Of a stretch of DNA of 64,000 nt, positions 45,068 through 54,677 are shown piece by piece (the first letter of the stretch is position 1; each line of letters begins with the position of its first letter). Source of the stretch: Methylocystis iwaonis (lineage in GTDB: Bacteria > Pseudomonadota > Alphaproteobacteria > Rhizobiales > Beijerinckiaceae); contig NZ_AP027142.1 of the NCBI RefSeq assembly GCF_027925385.1, positions 3,669,947 to 3,733,946 of the forward strand. The letters run 5' to 3'. The position numbers were made by a program, and so were the translations under genes. The notes below the pieces were generated by a model. It was given only the letters and a program-made list of their open reading frames with translations. It did not search any database and was not told the DNA's origin.

Positions 45068-45394
45068 ATGAAGCTACGTTATTTCCTTCTCGCTTCCTGC
45101 GCCCTCGCCGCCCAGGCGGCGATCGCCGACACGAAAAAGCCGGTCGCTAAATGGACCTGCGAGGAGTTTCTCGCTGTCCAGGACGATTTCCAGCCCAAGG
45201 TCGTCTATTGGGCGACGGCCAAGGCCAAAAGCGGCAAGCCCGACTCCGTCGTCGACATCGAAGGCACGGAAAAAGTCGTGCCGATGATTATCGACGACTG
45301 CAAGAAAGCGCCGAGCGAGTCGTTCGTGACCAAGCTTCGGAACGCATGGCGCGCCGTGGAAGCGGACGCGAAAAAACTGAAGGACAAACTGTAA
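45068..45394 (+). CDS. hdeA: HdeA/HdeB family acid-stress chaperone
   Basis: The 108-residue protein has a signal peptide (about residues 1-19) and an HdeA domain with WTCEEFLAVQDDFQPKVVYW and a second cysteine in IIDDCKKAPSESFV; the two cysteines form the conserved disulphide. HdeA prevents aggregation of periplasmic proteins at low pH. The ATG at 45068 is chosen since the 37-residue upstream extension is not export-like. A perfect 18-bp palindrome lies 46 bases upstream. Confidence 0.9.
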   Translation: MKLRYFLLASCALAAQAAIADTKKPVAKWTCEEFLAVQDDFQPKVVYWATAKAKSGKPDSVVDIEGTEKVVPMIIDDCKKAPSESFVTKLRNAWRAVEADAKKLKDKL

Positions 45395-45431
45395 CGGGCC
45401 TGCATTCAGCCGCGGCGAGAAAGCATGTCGC

Positions 45432-45514
45432 CGTCATTGCGAGCGAAGCGAAGCAATCCAGAGCCGCGGTCGCCGCCCTGGACTGCTTCGTCGCTTACGC
45501 TCCTCGCATGACGG
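45432..45514. repeat. Family B palindromic repeat
   Basis: CCGTCATTGCGAGCGAAGCG...AATCCAGAGC with mirrored GCCCTGGACTGCTTCGTCGC...CTCGCATGACGG. Between the hdeA gene and the convergent large gene. Confidence 0.85.
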
Positions 45515-45559
45515 CCGCGGCTACGCCGGGGGAGCGGCGTGTTCACGCAGACTCGAGAA

Positions 45560-47698
45560 CTATCCGCCGAACAGCCGCCGCAAGAAGCCCTTGGGCTTCT
45601 CGGGCCGGGGCGGCGGCGCGATAGTGACCGTCGGCGGCGCCGCGGCTGCGGCGGTCATGCCGACGGCGACGCGGGTCTGCTCCTCCTCACGCGCCACATC
45701 GGCGCGCGCCAGAAGCGACGCGAGCGCCGGCGCCGAGGCCGCGGAGATCCAACGGCCGGCGCGGCGGGCGGCGAGATATTCCGAAAGCGCCGAGGCGCTC
45801 TCGACGTCCCGCGATTTCTCGAAATGGACGATGGCGCTTTCGACCGCCGCCAAATCCACAAGGCGCCGGGCGGCGACAGAAGCGGCGCGCCGGACAACCG
45901 AGTCTACAGACAAGCCGATACGCGCAGCGCGCAAAAACGGCATATCCTCTTCCCGGATCAAAACGCCGAGCGCGGCGACTTGCGACGAGGCGTCTAGGCC
46001 AGGGGGCGTCATTCCCTCGGCGCCGCAAGCAGCGGCGTAGCGCGCGGCGAGCGACGCGCCGCCACGTGGGTCCGCGACAACGCGCGCGCCCTGCGCCAGC
46101 GCTCCGCCGCGCATGAGCGCCGTCGCCAGCGCCGGATCGACGCCATAGGCGCCATAAGCGCCCATCTCTTGCAGCGCGGCCCGCGCCGGCGGCGGCGATT
46201 GCGTCGCGAGCGTCACGAAGCTCGCCAATTGTAGAGGCTCGAACACGTCCCACAGACCGGCCGCAGAGAAGCGCGTGGAAAAGCCCGCGCGCGTCAGCGC
46301 CTCGTTGAAACCGGCGACAAGCTTCTCCCGCCGGCTCTTCAATCCGGCCGCGCGCTCGGCGAAGGCGCGGGCGGCGGCGCTCGTATTGGTGCGGGTGACG
46401 GAATGGGCGGCGCGGCGCGTCAGCTCTTCGATGAGCGGATCATCCTCGTTGAGGCGCCGGGGAACGAGTCCATCGGCCTCGAAACGAAAGAGCCGCGCAA
46501 CGAGCGGACCGCCGGGATCGACCGGCGCGATGGCGAGATCGCCCTGCCGCGCGGCCGGCGCCACAAGCCCCAGATCGTCGCCGCGCGCCGCCCCGTAGAA
46601 ATCGATCTCGATCGTCTCTCCGGCGCCCGCGCCGTTTTTCTCGAGGCTGCGCCGCACGGCGACGCCGTCGGCCTCCGGCGAATCGGGATCGAGCAGAAGG
46701 TTGAGGAGGTTCGCGACGACGATGGCGTCACGGGCCTCCACCGCGTCGGGCGATTCGCCCGCGTCGCCCGTCGCCTCACGAATGTCGTCGAAGGTCAGCG
46801 GGTCGATGACCGGCTCGCCAGCCTGCTTTTGCTCATGCATCCAGCCACGCAGGCGGCGGCGTTGGTTGAGGACGAGCGCGACGCTGGCGCCGCCGAGCGT
46901 CGCCGCGCTCTCCTCCAGAGAATCGGGAATGCGCAGGCGCAGCATGGCGCGCGGCGCGCCATTTTCGTGCAGCCAGTGCTGCATGATGGCGAAGGGCGCC
47001 TCGCGGGTGTCGGCGGAAGCCTCGACGTCGAGCCCGCGCGCCTCCAGCAGCAGCCGGCTCTGATAGGCAGGAAAAATGCGCCGCGCCGGCGCAAGCCGCG
47101 CGACGAGGGCGCCGCCCGCGCTCTGCTCGAAGGCGCGGCGCTGCCCGAAGGCCCAGACAAGGCGCGGCCCGGCCGTCGTGGCCTGCTCCCGCGCGAGCCG
47201 CTCAATATCGCCGCGCGCCGGAAACGCAACGAGCCGGAAGGCGGCCGCATCTGGGCCGCCGCCCTCGGGCAAGAGGGTCATCAACAGGCGATAATCGCCC
47301 TCTGGAGGCTGGTCGCGCTCCGAGCCCAGAAACAGCGTCAGCTCCTCACCGTCGGCGGCGAGCAGGCGCACGAAACGATGTTCGAGCGAAATGTCGGCAA
47401 TCACGACTCCGGCGCGCCAACGCGCCGTGTCGATCACATCGACGAGCGTGGGCTCGCTCTCGAAACCGGGGTCGCGCGCCGAAACGACGGTCAGCGCGGG
47501 GCGCGCCCCGAGCGGCGCGCGTTCGGCGCCGTCGAAGCACCCAATGACGAGCCGTCGCCGGCCGTCCCAGAAATAGTCCAACTGCTCACGCCACATTCGC
47601 CACAGCGCCCGGTTGAAAGCCCCAAGAAAAGCATGACGCCGCGGGCCATGCGCGGAAAAGGCGGCCAAAGAATAGCCGCGCTGCCCCTCGCCGCGCAA
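45560..47698 (-). CDS. Large cytosolic protein of unknown function
   Basis: I do not recognise this 712-residue protein. It has no signal peptide or membrane helix and is rich in Ala and Arg. Four weakly distinct regions can be seen: an N-terminal alpha/beta part (about 1-100; RRLVIGCFDGAERAPLG), a middle part containing ALVLNQRRRLRGWMHEQ, a helical part with RAFAERAAGLKSRREKL and AALQEMGAYGAYGVD, and a basic C-terminus KGFLRRLFGG. Codon use matches its neighbours. The start could be TTG at 47698 or ATG at 47596. It is divergent from the glycine riboswitch and gcv operon, with 74 bases between its longest start and the riboswitch. Confidence 0.7.
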   Translation of the reverse strand: MRGEGQRGYSLAAFSAHGPRRHAFLGAFNRALWRMWREQLDYFWDGRRRLVIGCFDGAERAPLGARPALTVVSARDPGFESEPTLVDVIDTARWRAGVVIADISLEHRFVRLLAADGEELTLFLGSERDQPPEGDYRLLMTLLPEGGGPDAAAFRLVAFPARGDIERLAREQATTAGPRLVWAFGQRRAFEQSAGGALVARLAPARRIFPAYQSRLLLEARGLDVEASADTREAPFAIMQHWLHENGAPRAMLRLRIPDSLEESAATLGGASVALVLNQRRRLRGWMHEQKQAGEPVIDPLTFDDIREATGDAGESPDAVEARDAIVVANLLNLLLDPDSPEADGVAVRRSLEKNGAGAGETIEIDFYGAARGDDLGLVAPAARQGDLAIAPVDPGGPLVARLFRFEADGLVPRRLNEDDPLIEELTRRAAHSVTRTNTSAAARAFAERAAGLKSRREKLVAGFNEALTRAGFSTRFSAAGLWDVFEPLQLASFVTLATQSPPPARAALQEMGAYGAYGVDPALATALMRGGALAQGARVVADPRGGASLAARYAAACGAEGMTPPGLDASSQVAALGVLIREEDMPFLRAARIGLSVDSVVRRAASVAARRLVDLAAVESAIVHFEKSRDVESASALSEYLAARRAGRWISAASAPALASLLARADVAREEEQTRVAVGMTAAAAAPPTVTIAPPPRPEKPKGFLRRLFGG

Positions 47699-48022
47699 AT
47701 GCGATCAAAAATGTCGCGCGCCCGCGTCTTGACGCAGTGCGGGAGGAAGCACATCTTTGTGGTCGTAACCTCTTTCGCGGGAGAGACCGGCTCGCGCCGG
47801 CGCCGAAGGCGAAACCGCCCCGGAAACGCTCAGGCAAAAGGACCGCGGAGAGGACAGACTCTGGAAAGCGGCGCGGCGCTCGAAAAGCGCTTCGCCCACC
47901 GAAGGGCGTAACTCGCTTGCCTATCGGCAAGCGGGGAAATCTCTCAGGTCACCGGACAGAGGGGGCGCGTCGCGAGCCTGATTCCGCCCGCTGCGCAAAC
48001 GCCCGAAGCCGGAGAGTCTCTT
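47699..48022 (+). other. Leader region of the glycine cleavage operon
   Basis: 324 bases without a gene between the divergent large protein and gcvT. The first 73 bases must hold both promoters; the rest is the glycine riboswitch (listed separately) and a 56-base expression platform. No intrinsic terminator was seen in the platform, so control is probably at translation initiation (inference). Confidence 0.6.
47772..47966 (+). ncRNA. Tandem glycine riboswitch controlling gcvT-gcvH-gcvPA-gcvPB
   Basis: Two tandem glycine aptamers can be read. Aptamer 1 (about 47772-47853) has CGCGGGAGAGACCGG, GCCGAAGGCGAAAC and the 3' core ACGCTCAGGCAAAAGGACCG. Aptamer 2 (about 47855-47966) has GACTCTGGAAAGCGG, CACCGAAGGGCGTAACTCG and the 3' core AATCTCTCAGGTCACCGGAC. 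These match the glycine riboswitch consensus (GGAGAGACC; CCGAAGGGGCAA; CTCTCAGGCAAAAGGACAGAG). In such two-aptamer switches glycine binding turns the cleavage system on. It lies about 56 bases before gcvT. Confidence 0.95.
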
Positions 48023-49150
48023 GTGACCGCTCAGCCCAACCACGATGGCGCCCCGCTGGCGCATTTGCCGCTCGACGCCTTGCATCGCAGCCTGGGGGCG
48101 CGCATGGCGCCCTTTGCCGGCTATGACATGCCCCTGCAATATGCCTCGGGCATTGTCTCCGAGACGCTGCACACGCGCCAGAAGGCGGGAGTGTTCGACG
48201 TGTCGCATATGGGCCAGGCGATCCTTGCCGGCGCGGGCGCTGCGCGCGCGCTCGAAAGCCTTACGCCGGGCGATCTCGTCGGGCTCGCGCCCGGGCGCAT
48301 GCGCTACACGCAGCTTTTGAACGAAAAAGGCGGCGTTTCCGACGATTTGATGGTGACGCGCCTGCCGGGCGTCGAGGAGCGGCTGCTCATTGTCGTCAAC
48401 GCGTCACGGAAGGCGGATGATTTCGCGCTCATTCGCGAGCGCCTGCCGCAATTCGACTTCATCCCGTTGAACCGCGCGCTGATCGCCCTGCAAGGGCCGC
48501 GCGCGGCGGCCGTCCTCGGCGCCCTCCTCCCCGGCGCCGAGGACCTTCCTTTCATGAGCTGGCGCGCTTTCGAAGAGAGCGTGTCGAGCTTCTTCGTTTC
48601 GCGCTCCGGCTATACGGGCGAAGACGGTTTCGAGATTTCCATGCGCGCCGACCGCGCCGAGCTTTTCGTGAAGGCGCTTCTGGACAATGACGGCGTGGCG
48701 CCGGCGGGGCTGGGGGCGCGCGACGCGCTGCGGTTGGAGGCCGGATTGCCGCTCTATGGGCATGATCTCGACGAGACCACCGACCCAGTGGAAGCCGGCC
48801 TTTCCTGGTCGATCGGCAAAAGACGGCGCGCGGAAGGCGGCTTCCCCGGCTTCGAGCGCATCGACGCTGCTTTGCGCAATGGACCGCCGCGCCTGCGGGT
48901 CGGACTCCTGCCGCAGACCAAAGCGCCGGTGCGCGAGGGCGCCATCCTCGTTTCACAAAGCGGCGAAGTCGCCGGCCATGTCACCTCCGGCGGATTTTCG
49001 CCGACGCTGCAGCGGCCGATCGCCATGGGCTATGTCGCGCGCGAATATGCCGCGCCCGGCGTTTCGCTCGCCACGGAATTGCGCGGCAACCGCATCGGCG
49101 TCGATGTGGCGCCCCTGCCTTTCGTGGCGCATCGCTACTTCAAAGCCTGA
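48023..49150 (+). CDS. gcvT: Aminomethyltransferase, glycine cleavage T protein
   Basis: The 375-residue T protein moves the methylene group from lipoyl-GcvH to tetrahydrofolate and releases ammonia. GcvT motifs seen: MAPFAGYDMPLQY, GVFDVSHMGQ, RMRYTQLLNEKGGVSDDLMV and SRSGYTGEDGFEI. The GTG at 48023 is used; the start fits the conserved N-terminus and lies 56 bases after the glycine riboswitch. First gene of gcvT-gcvH-gcvPA-gcvPB, 9 bases before gcvH. Confidence 0.97.
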   Translation: MTAQPNHDGAPLAHLPLDALHRSLGARMAPFAGYDMPLQYASGIVSETLHTRQKAGVFDVSHMGQAILAGAGAARALESLTPGDLVGLAPGRMRYTQLLNEKGGVSDDLMVTRLPGVEERLLIVVNASRKADDFALIRERLPQFDFIPLNRALIALQGPRAAAVLGALLPGAEDLPFMSWRAFEESVSSFFVSRSGYTGEDGFEISMRADRAELFVKALLDNDGVAPAGLGARDALRLEAGLPLYGHDLDETTDPVEAGLSWSIGKRRRAEGGFPGFERIDAALRNGPPRLRVGLLPQTKAPVREGAILVSQSGEVAGHVTSGGFSPTLQRPIAMGYVAREYAAPGVSLATELRGNRIGVDVAPLPFVAHRYFKA

Positions 49151-49159
49151 TGGGATGGG

Positions 49160-49534
49160 ATGACCATGCTGCGTTTCACGAGGGACCATGAATATCTTCG
49201 GCTCGATGGCGACGTCGCGACCATCGGCATCTCCGACTATGCGCAGGCGCAGCTCGGCGACATTGTTTTCGTCGATCTGCCCAAGATCGGAAAGAAAGTC
49301 ACCAAGGGCTCGGAGCTTGCCGTCGTCGAAAGCGTGAAAGCCGCGAGCGAAGTCTATGCGCCGGTTACGGGCGAAGTCGTCGAAGTCAACGCGGAACTCG
49401 GCGAAAAGCCCGCGCTCGTCAACGACGATCCGCTCGCCGGCGGCTGGCTCGTCAAGCTGCGCCTGGAGAATGCCGGCGAAGTTGAAACGCTGATGGACGA
49501 AGGCGCCTACGCCGGTTTCGTGAAGACCTTGTAG
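49160..49534 (+). CDS. gcvH: Glycine cleavage H protein
   Basis: The 124-residue lipoyl carrier shuttles the aminomethyl group between the P and T proteins. The lipoylated lysine is in LAVVESVKAASEVYAPVTGE, near residue 60, and the fold ends as usual with NDDPLAGGWLVKL. Length is normal. Nine bases after gcvT and 18 bases before gcvPA. Confidence 0.98.
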   Translation: MTMLRFTRDHEYLRLDGDVATIGISDYAQAQLGDIVFVDLPKIGKKVTKGSELAVVESVKAASEVYAPVTGEVVEVNAELGEKPALVNDDPLAGGWLVKLRLENAGEVETLMDEGAYAGFVKTL

Positions 49535-49552
49535 CGCCGGAAGGAACAAGAG

Positions 49553-50893
49553 ATGCGCTATCTCCCGCTGTCAGACGCCGACCGGAAGGCCATGCTGGCG
49601 ACGATCGGCGTAGATAGAATAGAAGACCTTTACGCGGACGCGCCGGCCTCGGCGCTGTTGAAAGAACCGCTCGATCTGCCGCGCCATAAATCGGAGTTGG
49701 AAGTCGAGCGCATCTTCTCGCAGCTTTCCGCACGCAACACGCCTGCGGGGCGCGTTCCTTTCTTTATTGGCGCCGGCGCCTATCGGCATCATGTGCCGGC
49801 GAGCGTCGATCATCTGATCCAGCGCTCGGAGTTTCTGACAAGCTACACGCCCTATCAGCCGGAGATTTCGCAGGGCACGCTGCAAACGCTCTTCGAGTTC
49901 CAGACCCAGGTCGCGCTCCTCACGGGCATGGATGTCGCCAACGCCTCCATGTATGACGGTTCGACGGCGACGGCGGAAGCCGTGCTGATGGCGCACCGGC
50001 TGACGAAGCGCCGCAAGGCGCTGCTCTCGGGCGGGCTGCATCCGCATTACGCCGAGGTCGTGCAAACGATCTCGCGCCTTGCCGAAGACGAAACGCTCGC
50101 CATGGCGCCCGACGTCTCGGGCGCAGAAGACATCATCGCGAAAATCGACGATACGATCTCCTGCGTCGTCGTGCAGACGCCTGACTTCTTCGGCAATTTA
50201 CGCGATCTCACAAAGATCGCGGATGCTTGCCATCGCCACGGCGCTCTGCTCGTTGCGGTCTTCACCGAAGCCGTTTCGCTCGGCCTTTTAACGGCGCCGG
50301 GCGCCATGGGCGCCGATATCGTCGTCGGCGAAGGCCAATCGATCGGCAATGCGCTGAATTTCGGCGGCCCCTATGTCGGGCTCTTCGCCACACGGCACGA
50401 TTATGTGCGGCAGATGCCGGGGCGTCTGGCGGGCGAAAGCGTCGACGCCGACGGGCGGCGCTCTTTCGTGCTCACGCTCTCGACGCGCGAGCAGCATATC
50501 CGCCGCGACAAGGCGACGTCGAACATCTGCACCAATTCGGGCCTCTGCGCGCTCGCCTTCACCATTCATCTGACGCTGCTCGGCGAAGCAGGGCTCACGC
50601 GTCTCGCGAAGCTCAACCACGCCAACGCCGTCGCGCTTGCGGAAATGCTGGAGCGCGTTCCAAACGTCGACGTGCTCAACAGGAACTTCTTCAACGAATT
50701 CACGCTGCGCGTGAAGGGTGACGCCGCCGCGCTCGTTGAGCGAATGGCGGCAAAGGGCGTGCTCGCAGGCGTCCCCGTCTCGCGGCTTCTGCCCAAGGCC
50801 GGCCTCGACGATCTGCTGCTCGTCGCCAGCTCCGAAACCAATACGCCGGAAGATCGCGCGGCCTTTGTCGCCGCTTTGGAAGGGTCTCTTTGA
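49553..50893 (+). CDS. gcvPA: Glycine dehydrogenase (decarboxylating) subunit 1
   Basis: Subunit 1 of the split P protein (446 residues), which forms the PLP-dependent decarboxylase with GcvPB. It has the N-terminal GcvP motif [15 protein letters not shown], the [26 protein letters not shown] segment (core [12 protein letters not shown]) and [12 protein letters not shown]. The PLP lysine is on subunit 2. Separate subunits are usual in this class. One base separates the stop codon from the next start. Confidence 0.97.
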   Translation: MRYLPLSDADRKAMLATIGVDRIEDLYADAPASALLKEPLDLPRHKSELEVERIFSQLSARNTPAGRVPFFIGAGAYRHHVPASVDHLIQRSEFLTSYTPYQPEISQGTLQTLFEFQTQVALLTGMDVANASMYDGSTATAEAVLMAHRLTKRRKALLSGGLHPHYAEVVQTISRLAEDETLAMAPDVSGAEDIIAKIDDTISCVVVQTPDFFGNLRDLTKIADACHRHGALLVAVFTEAVSLGLLTAPGAMGADIVVGEGQSIGNALNFGGPYVGLFATRHDYVRQMPGRLAGESVDADGRRSFVLTLSTREQHIRRDKATSNICTNSGLCALAFTIHLTLLGEAGLTRLAKLNHANAVALAEMLERVPNVDVLNRNFFNEFTLRVKGDAAALVERMAAKGVLAGVPVSRLLPKAGLDDLLLVASSETNTPEDRAAFVAALEGSL

Positions 50894-50894
50894 G

Positions 50895-52436
50895 ATGCTC
50901 GACCGCCCCGCTCACATCGACGACGAAACGCCCGACACCTTCACCGGCAATCGCGCGCTCGATCAGGAAGAACCTCTGCTCTTCGAAATCGGCCGCACGG
51001 ACGCCACCGGCGTCGACGTCGAAGAGCCGCCGCAATTCGCCGCACGCCTCGGCGGGATGGAGCGAAAGGACCAGATCGGCCTTCCCGGCCTCAGCGAGCC
51101 GGAGGCGATGCGCCATTATGTGCGCCTGTCACGCAAGAACTGTTCGATCGACGCCGGCCTTTATCCGCTCGGCTCCTGCACCATGAAGCATAATCCGCGC
51201 GCCAATGAGAAGCTCGCGCGGTTAGAAGGCCTCGCGGATCTTCATCCGCTGCAGCCCATCTCCTCCGTGCAGGGCGCGCTGGAGCTGATGGAGACGCTTG
51301 CGCATTGGCTGCTGACGCTGACGAATATGCAGGCGATCGCGCTTTCTCCGAAAGCGGGCGCGCATGGCGAACTCTGCGGCATGATGGCGATCAAATCCGC
51401 CGTCGCGGCGCGCGGCGAAGGCGCGACGCGAAACGTGGTTTTGATCCCGCAGTCGGCGCATGGCACCAATCCGGCGACGGCGGCGCTGCTTGGCTTTTCC
51501 GTGCGCGTCGTGCCGGGCGCCGATGATGGAACAGTCCGCGCGGCGGCGGTGAAAGAAGCGCTCGGCCCCGACGTTGCGGCGCTCATGCTGACGAACCCCA
51601 ATACCTGCGGTCTCTTCGAGCGTGAGATCATCGAGATCGCCGACGCCGTTCACGAGGCGGGCGCTTATTTCTACTGCGACGGCGCCAACTTCAACGCCAT
51701 CGCCGGCGTGGCGCGGCCGGGCGATTTCGGCGTCGACGCCATGCATATCAATCTGCACAAGACCTTCTCGACGCCGCATGGCGGCGGCGGTCCGGGCGCG
51801 GGTCCGGTCGTGCTGTCGGAAAGACTGGCGCCCTTCGCGCCCGTGCCGTTCCTTCGCCGCAACGGCGAAGCGCTCGAGCTTGTCGAGCACGCGGAGGGAA
51901 CGCAAAGCTTCGGCCGCATGACGGCTTTCCATGGTCAGATGGGCATGTTCGTGCGCGCGCTCGCCTATCTTCTGGCGCATGGCGGCGATGGCGTGGCGCA
52001 GGCTTCCAAAGACGCGGTGCTGTCGGCCAATTACGTGCGCGCGTCATTGCGCGACGTCATGAGCCAGCCGTTCGGCGATCGCCTCTGCATGCATGAAGTT
52101 CTGTTCGACGACGCCTGGCTCAAGGGCACAGGCGTCTCGACGCTCGATTTCGCCAAGGCGATGATCGACGAGGGCTACCATCCGATGACGATCTATTTCC
52201 CGCTCGTCGCGCATGGCGCCATGCTGATCGAGCCGACGGAATCAGAATCGAAAGCCTCGCTCGATCTCTTCATTGCGACGCTGCGCGATCTGGCGAAGCG
52301 CGCGAAGGAAGGCGACGCCAAGCGCTTCACCCAGGCCCCGCGCTTCGCGCCGCGCCGGCGCGTCGACGAGACAGCAGCGGCGCGCAAGCCCGTGCTGAGG
52401 TGGAGCGCGGAGTCTCCGTCATTGCGAGGAGCGTAG
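50895..52436 (+). CDS. gcvPB: Glycine dehydrogenase (decarboxylating) subunit 2
   Basis: Subunit 2 of the split P protein (513 residues). It has the N-terminal GLYPLGSCTMKHNPR, the PLP-lysine loop INLHKTFSTPHGGGGPGAG and a DTNP-like MLTNPNTCGLFE. ATG at 50895 is one base after the gcvPA stop; a longer frame overlapping gcvPA is rejected. Oddity: the last seven codons (SPSLRGA and stop) lie in a family B repeat, and the 3' end of the gene plus repeat is duplicated imperfectly about 180 bases downstream. Confidence 0.97.
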   Translation: MLDRPAHIDDETPDTFTGNRALDQEEPLLFEIGRTDATGVDVEEPPQFAARLGGMERKDQIGLPGLSEPEAMRHYVRLSRKNCSIDAGLYPLGSCTMKHNPRANEKLARLEGLADLHPLQPISSVQGALELMETLAHWLLTLTNMQAIALSPKAGAHGELCGMMAIKSAVAARGEGATRNVVLIPQSAHGTNPATAALLGFSVRVVPGADDGTVRAAAVKEALGPDVAALMLTNPNTCGLFEREIIEIADAVHEAGAYFYCDGANFNAIAGVARPGDFGVDAMHINLHKTFSTPHGGGGPGAGPVVLSERLAPFAPVPFLRRNGEALELVEHAEGTQSFGRMTAFHGQMGMFVRALAYLLAHGGDGVAQASKDAVLSANYVRASLRDVMSQPFGDRLCMHEVLFDDAWLKGTGVSTLDFAKAMIDEGYHPMTIYFPLVAHGAMLIEPTESESKASLDLFIATLRDLAKRAKEGDAKRFTQAPRFAPRRRVDETAAARKPVLRWSAESPSLRGA

Positions 52437-52829
52437 CGACGAAGCAATCCAGAGGGTAATTGCCGCCCTGGATTGCTTCGCTGCGCTCGCAATGACGGGG
52501 CGTCTTCCCAGCGCTCAAAGGAGTGATCGGGAATCCAGAGCAAGGTTAGCGCTAGCTGCGCGATCTGGCGCGCCCGTGCTGAAGCGGTGCGCGCAGTCTC
52601 CGTCATTGCGAGGAGCGTAGCGACGAAGCAATCCAGAGCAACTATTGCAGCCCTGGATTGCTTCGCTGCGCTCGCAATGACGAGAGTGTCATTCCCGACG
52701 CTCGCAAAGCGAGCGATCGGGAATCCAGAGCGGAACCAGCGCTCTTGTGGCTCTGGATTCCCGGTCGGGCTTGCAGCCCGCCGGGAATGACAATCGCCAA
52801 CGCGAGCAGTTCAAACTGGAACGGCGTCA
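52417..52829. repeat. Repeat cluster between gcvPB and mutL (families B, C, B, C)
   Basis: About 390 gene-free bases made of: family B (52417-52497, starting in the gcvPB 3' end), a decayed family C fragment (about 52510-52555; GATCGGGAATCCAGAGC), a second family B (52601-52682) preceded by an imperfect copy of the gcvPB 3' end (CCCGTGCTGAAGCGGTGCGC), and an almost complete family C (52687-52829) whose flank ends at the mutL stop codon. No gene seen. Confidence 0.85.
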
Positions 52830-54614
52830 CTTCCGCCCGAAAAGCTTCTCTATGTCCGAGAGCTTCAGCTCCACATAAGTGGGCCTGCCATGATTGCATT
52901 GCGCCGCGCCCGGCGTCGTCTCCATCTCGCGTAACAGCGCGTTCATCTCGGTGGCGCTCAGGCGCCGGCCGGCGCGCACCGAATGATGACAGGCGCAGGT
53001 CGCGAGCACATGGTCGAGACGTCGGGAAAGGCCGCGCGCGTCGCCGTCTTCGGCCAGGAGATCGGCGATGTCTTCGACAAGCCGCTTGTGATTCACCTCG
53101 CCCAGAGCCGCCGGCGCCTCTCGCACCATGACGGCGCCGGGTCCGAAGGGTTCGATCACGAGACCGAGCGCGCCGAGTTCCTCGAAGGCGCCGGCGAGCG
53201 CATTCATGCGCCCCTCGTCGAGATCGACGACGACGGGAATAAGCAGCATCTGCCGCGCGACGCCCGTCTCCGCGCGTTGCTTCTTGAGCTTCTCATAGAC
53301 GAGCCGCTCATGCGCCGCATGCTGGTCGACGATGACGAGCCCATCGCGCGTCTGCGCGATAATATAGGTTTCATGCAATTGCGCGCGCGCGGCGCCGAGC
53401 GGCGCGTCGTCGAGCGTCTCTGTCGGCGCCTCATGCACGCGCGCCATTGGCGCGCCGGTGTCGAAGGTCGCTTGCGGCGCTTCGGCAAAACCGCTCGGCG
53501 CATAGGGAGAGTCGGCCACGCGCCAGTCCGCGGGCGGCGGCGCGCGATAGGGCGGCGGCTCACGCGGGCCGTTGTAACGCGCGAGCATATCGATCGCCGT
53601 GCGGGCGTTGGTGTTGGCGCTGCGATGGCTCTTCTCGGCCAGCGCCTGTTTCAGCGCGCCCACCACAAGGCCGCGCACGAGGCCGGGATCGGCGAAGCGC
53701 ACTTCCGCCTTGGCCGGATGCACGTTCACATCGACGATGCGCGGATCACAGTCGATGAAAAGCGCTGCGACAGGGTGACGGTCATGCGCGAGAAAATCGA
53801 GATAGGCGGCGCGAATGGCGCCGGCGAAGAGCTTGTCGCGCACGGGCCGCCCATTGATATAGACATATTGCGCCTGCGCATTGCCGCGATTGTAGGTGGG
53901 GAGGCTCGCGAGCCCGGTTAGCCGCACCCCCTCGCGCTCGGCGTCGATCGCAAAGGCGTTGGCGCGAAATTCTTCGCCCAGCACCTGCGCGATGCGGCGG
54001 GCGGCGTCTTCGCCGCAGGCAGGATAGTCGAAGAGCGCGCCGCTGTCGGCGGAGAGCGCGAAGCGCACCTCGGGATGCGCCATGGCGAGGCGCTTGACCA
54101 CATCGACGACGGCCGCCGTCTCCGTGCGGTCGGTTTTCAGGAATTTCAGCCGCGCCGGCGTCGCGGCGAAAAGCGCGCGGGCTTCGATCCGCGTGCCGCG
54201 CGGCCAACTCGATGGACCAAGCCCGCGCTTCTCGCCCGCCTCCACGCGAATGGAAAAACCATGCGACGCCTCCTTGGCGCGCGTATCGATCGTGAGGTCG
54301 GCGACGGCCGCGATGGAGGGCAGCGCCTCGCCGCGAAAGCCGAGAGTCGCGATATGGGTGAGGTCGCCGTCCGGAATTTTGGAGGTGGCGTGGCGCTCGA
54401 CGGCGAGCGCGAGATCGTGCTCATCCATGCCGCAACCGTCGTCGATGACGCGAATGAGCTTGCGGCCGCCGTCTTCGATGGCGACGTCGATGCGCGTCGC
54501 GCCGGCGTCGAGCGCATTCTCGACCAGTTCCTTCACCGCCGAAGCCGGCCGCTCGACCACTTCGCCGGCGGCGATGCGATCGACGAGGATGGGATCGAGA
54601 CGACGGACGGCCAT
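52827..54614 (-). CDS. mutL: DNA mismatch repair protein MutL (endonuclease type)
   Basis: The 595-residue protein has the GHKL ATPase motifs (I: KELVENALDAGATRID; II: DDGCGMDEHDLA; III: TLGFRGEALPSIA), a Pro-rich linker (about 340-400) and a C-terminal dimerisation/endonuclease domain with DQHAAHERLVYE, matching the DQHA-x2-E-x4-E metal-binding motif, plus CNHGRPTYVEL. The metal motif means this MutL should nick DNA itself, as expected where MutH is absent. ATG at 54614 chosen over a GTG two codons upstream. The stop codon abuts a family C flank. Confidence 0.96.
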   Translation of the reverse strand: MAVRRLDPILVDRIAAGEVVERPASAVKELVENALDAGATRIDVAIEDGGRKLIRVIDDGCGMDEHDLALAVERHATSKIPDGDLTHIATLGFRGEALPSIAAVADLTIDTRAKEASHGFSIRVEAGEKRGLGPSSWPRGTRIEARALFAATPARLKFLKTDRTETAAVVDVVKRLAMAHPEVRFALSADSGALFDYPACGEDAARRIAQVLGEEFRANAFAIDAEREGVRLTGLASLPTYNRGNAQAQYVYINGRPVRDKLFAGAIRAAYLDFLAHDRHPVAALFIDCDPRIVDVNVHPAKAEVRFADPGLVRGLVVGALKQALAEKSHRSANTNARTAIDMLARYNGPREPPPYRAPPPADWRVADSPYAPSGFAEAPQATFDTGAPMARVHEAPTETLDDAPLGAARAQLHETYIIAQTRDGLVIVDQHAAHERLVYEKLKKQRAETGVARQMLLIPVVVDLDEGRMNALAGAFEELGALGLVIEPFGPGAVMVREAPAALGEVNHKRLVEDIADLLAEDGDARGLSRRLDHVLATCACHHSVRAGRRLSATEMNALLREMETTPGAAQCNHGRPTYVELKLSDIEKLFGRK

Positions 54615-54677
54615 CAGCACGAAACTCCGAAGCGCCCTAGCATTCTGGCGCGTTAATGAATTCCGCTTGCTTGGCGC

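Noticed and set aside
52417..52829. CRISPR array
   Set aside because: The repeats are long palindromes of different families without regular spacers, and no cas genes are present.
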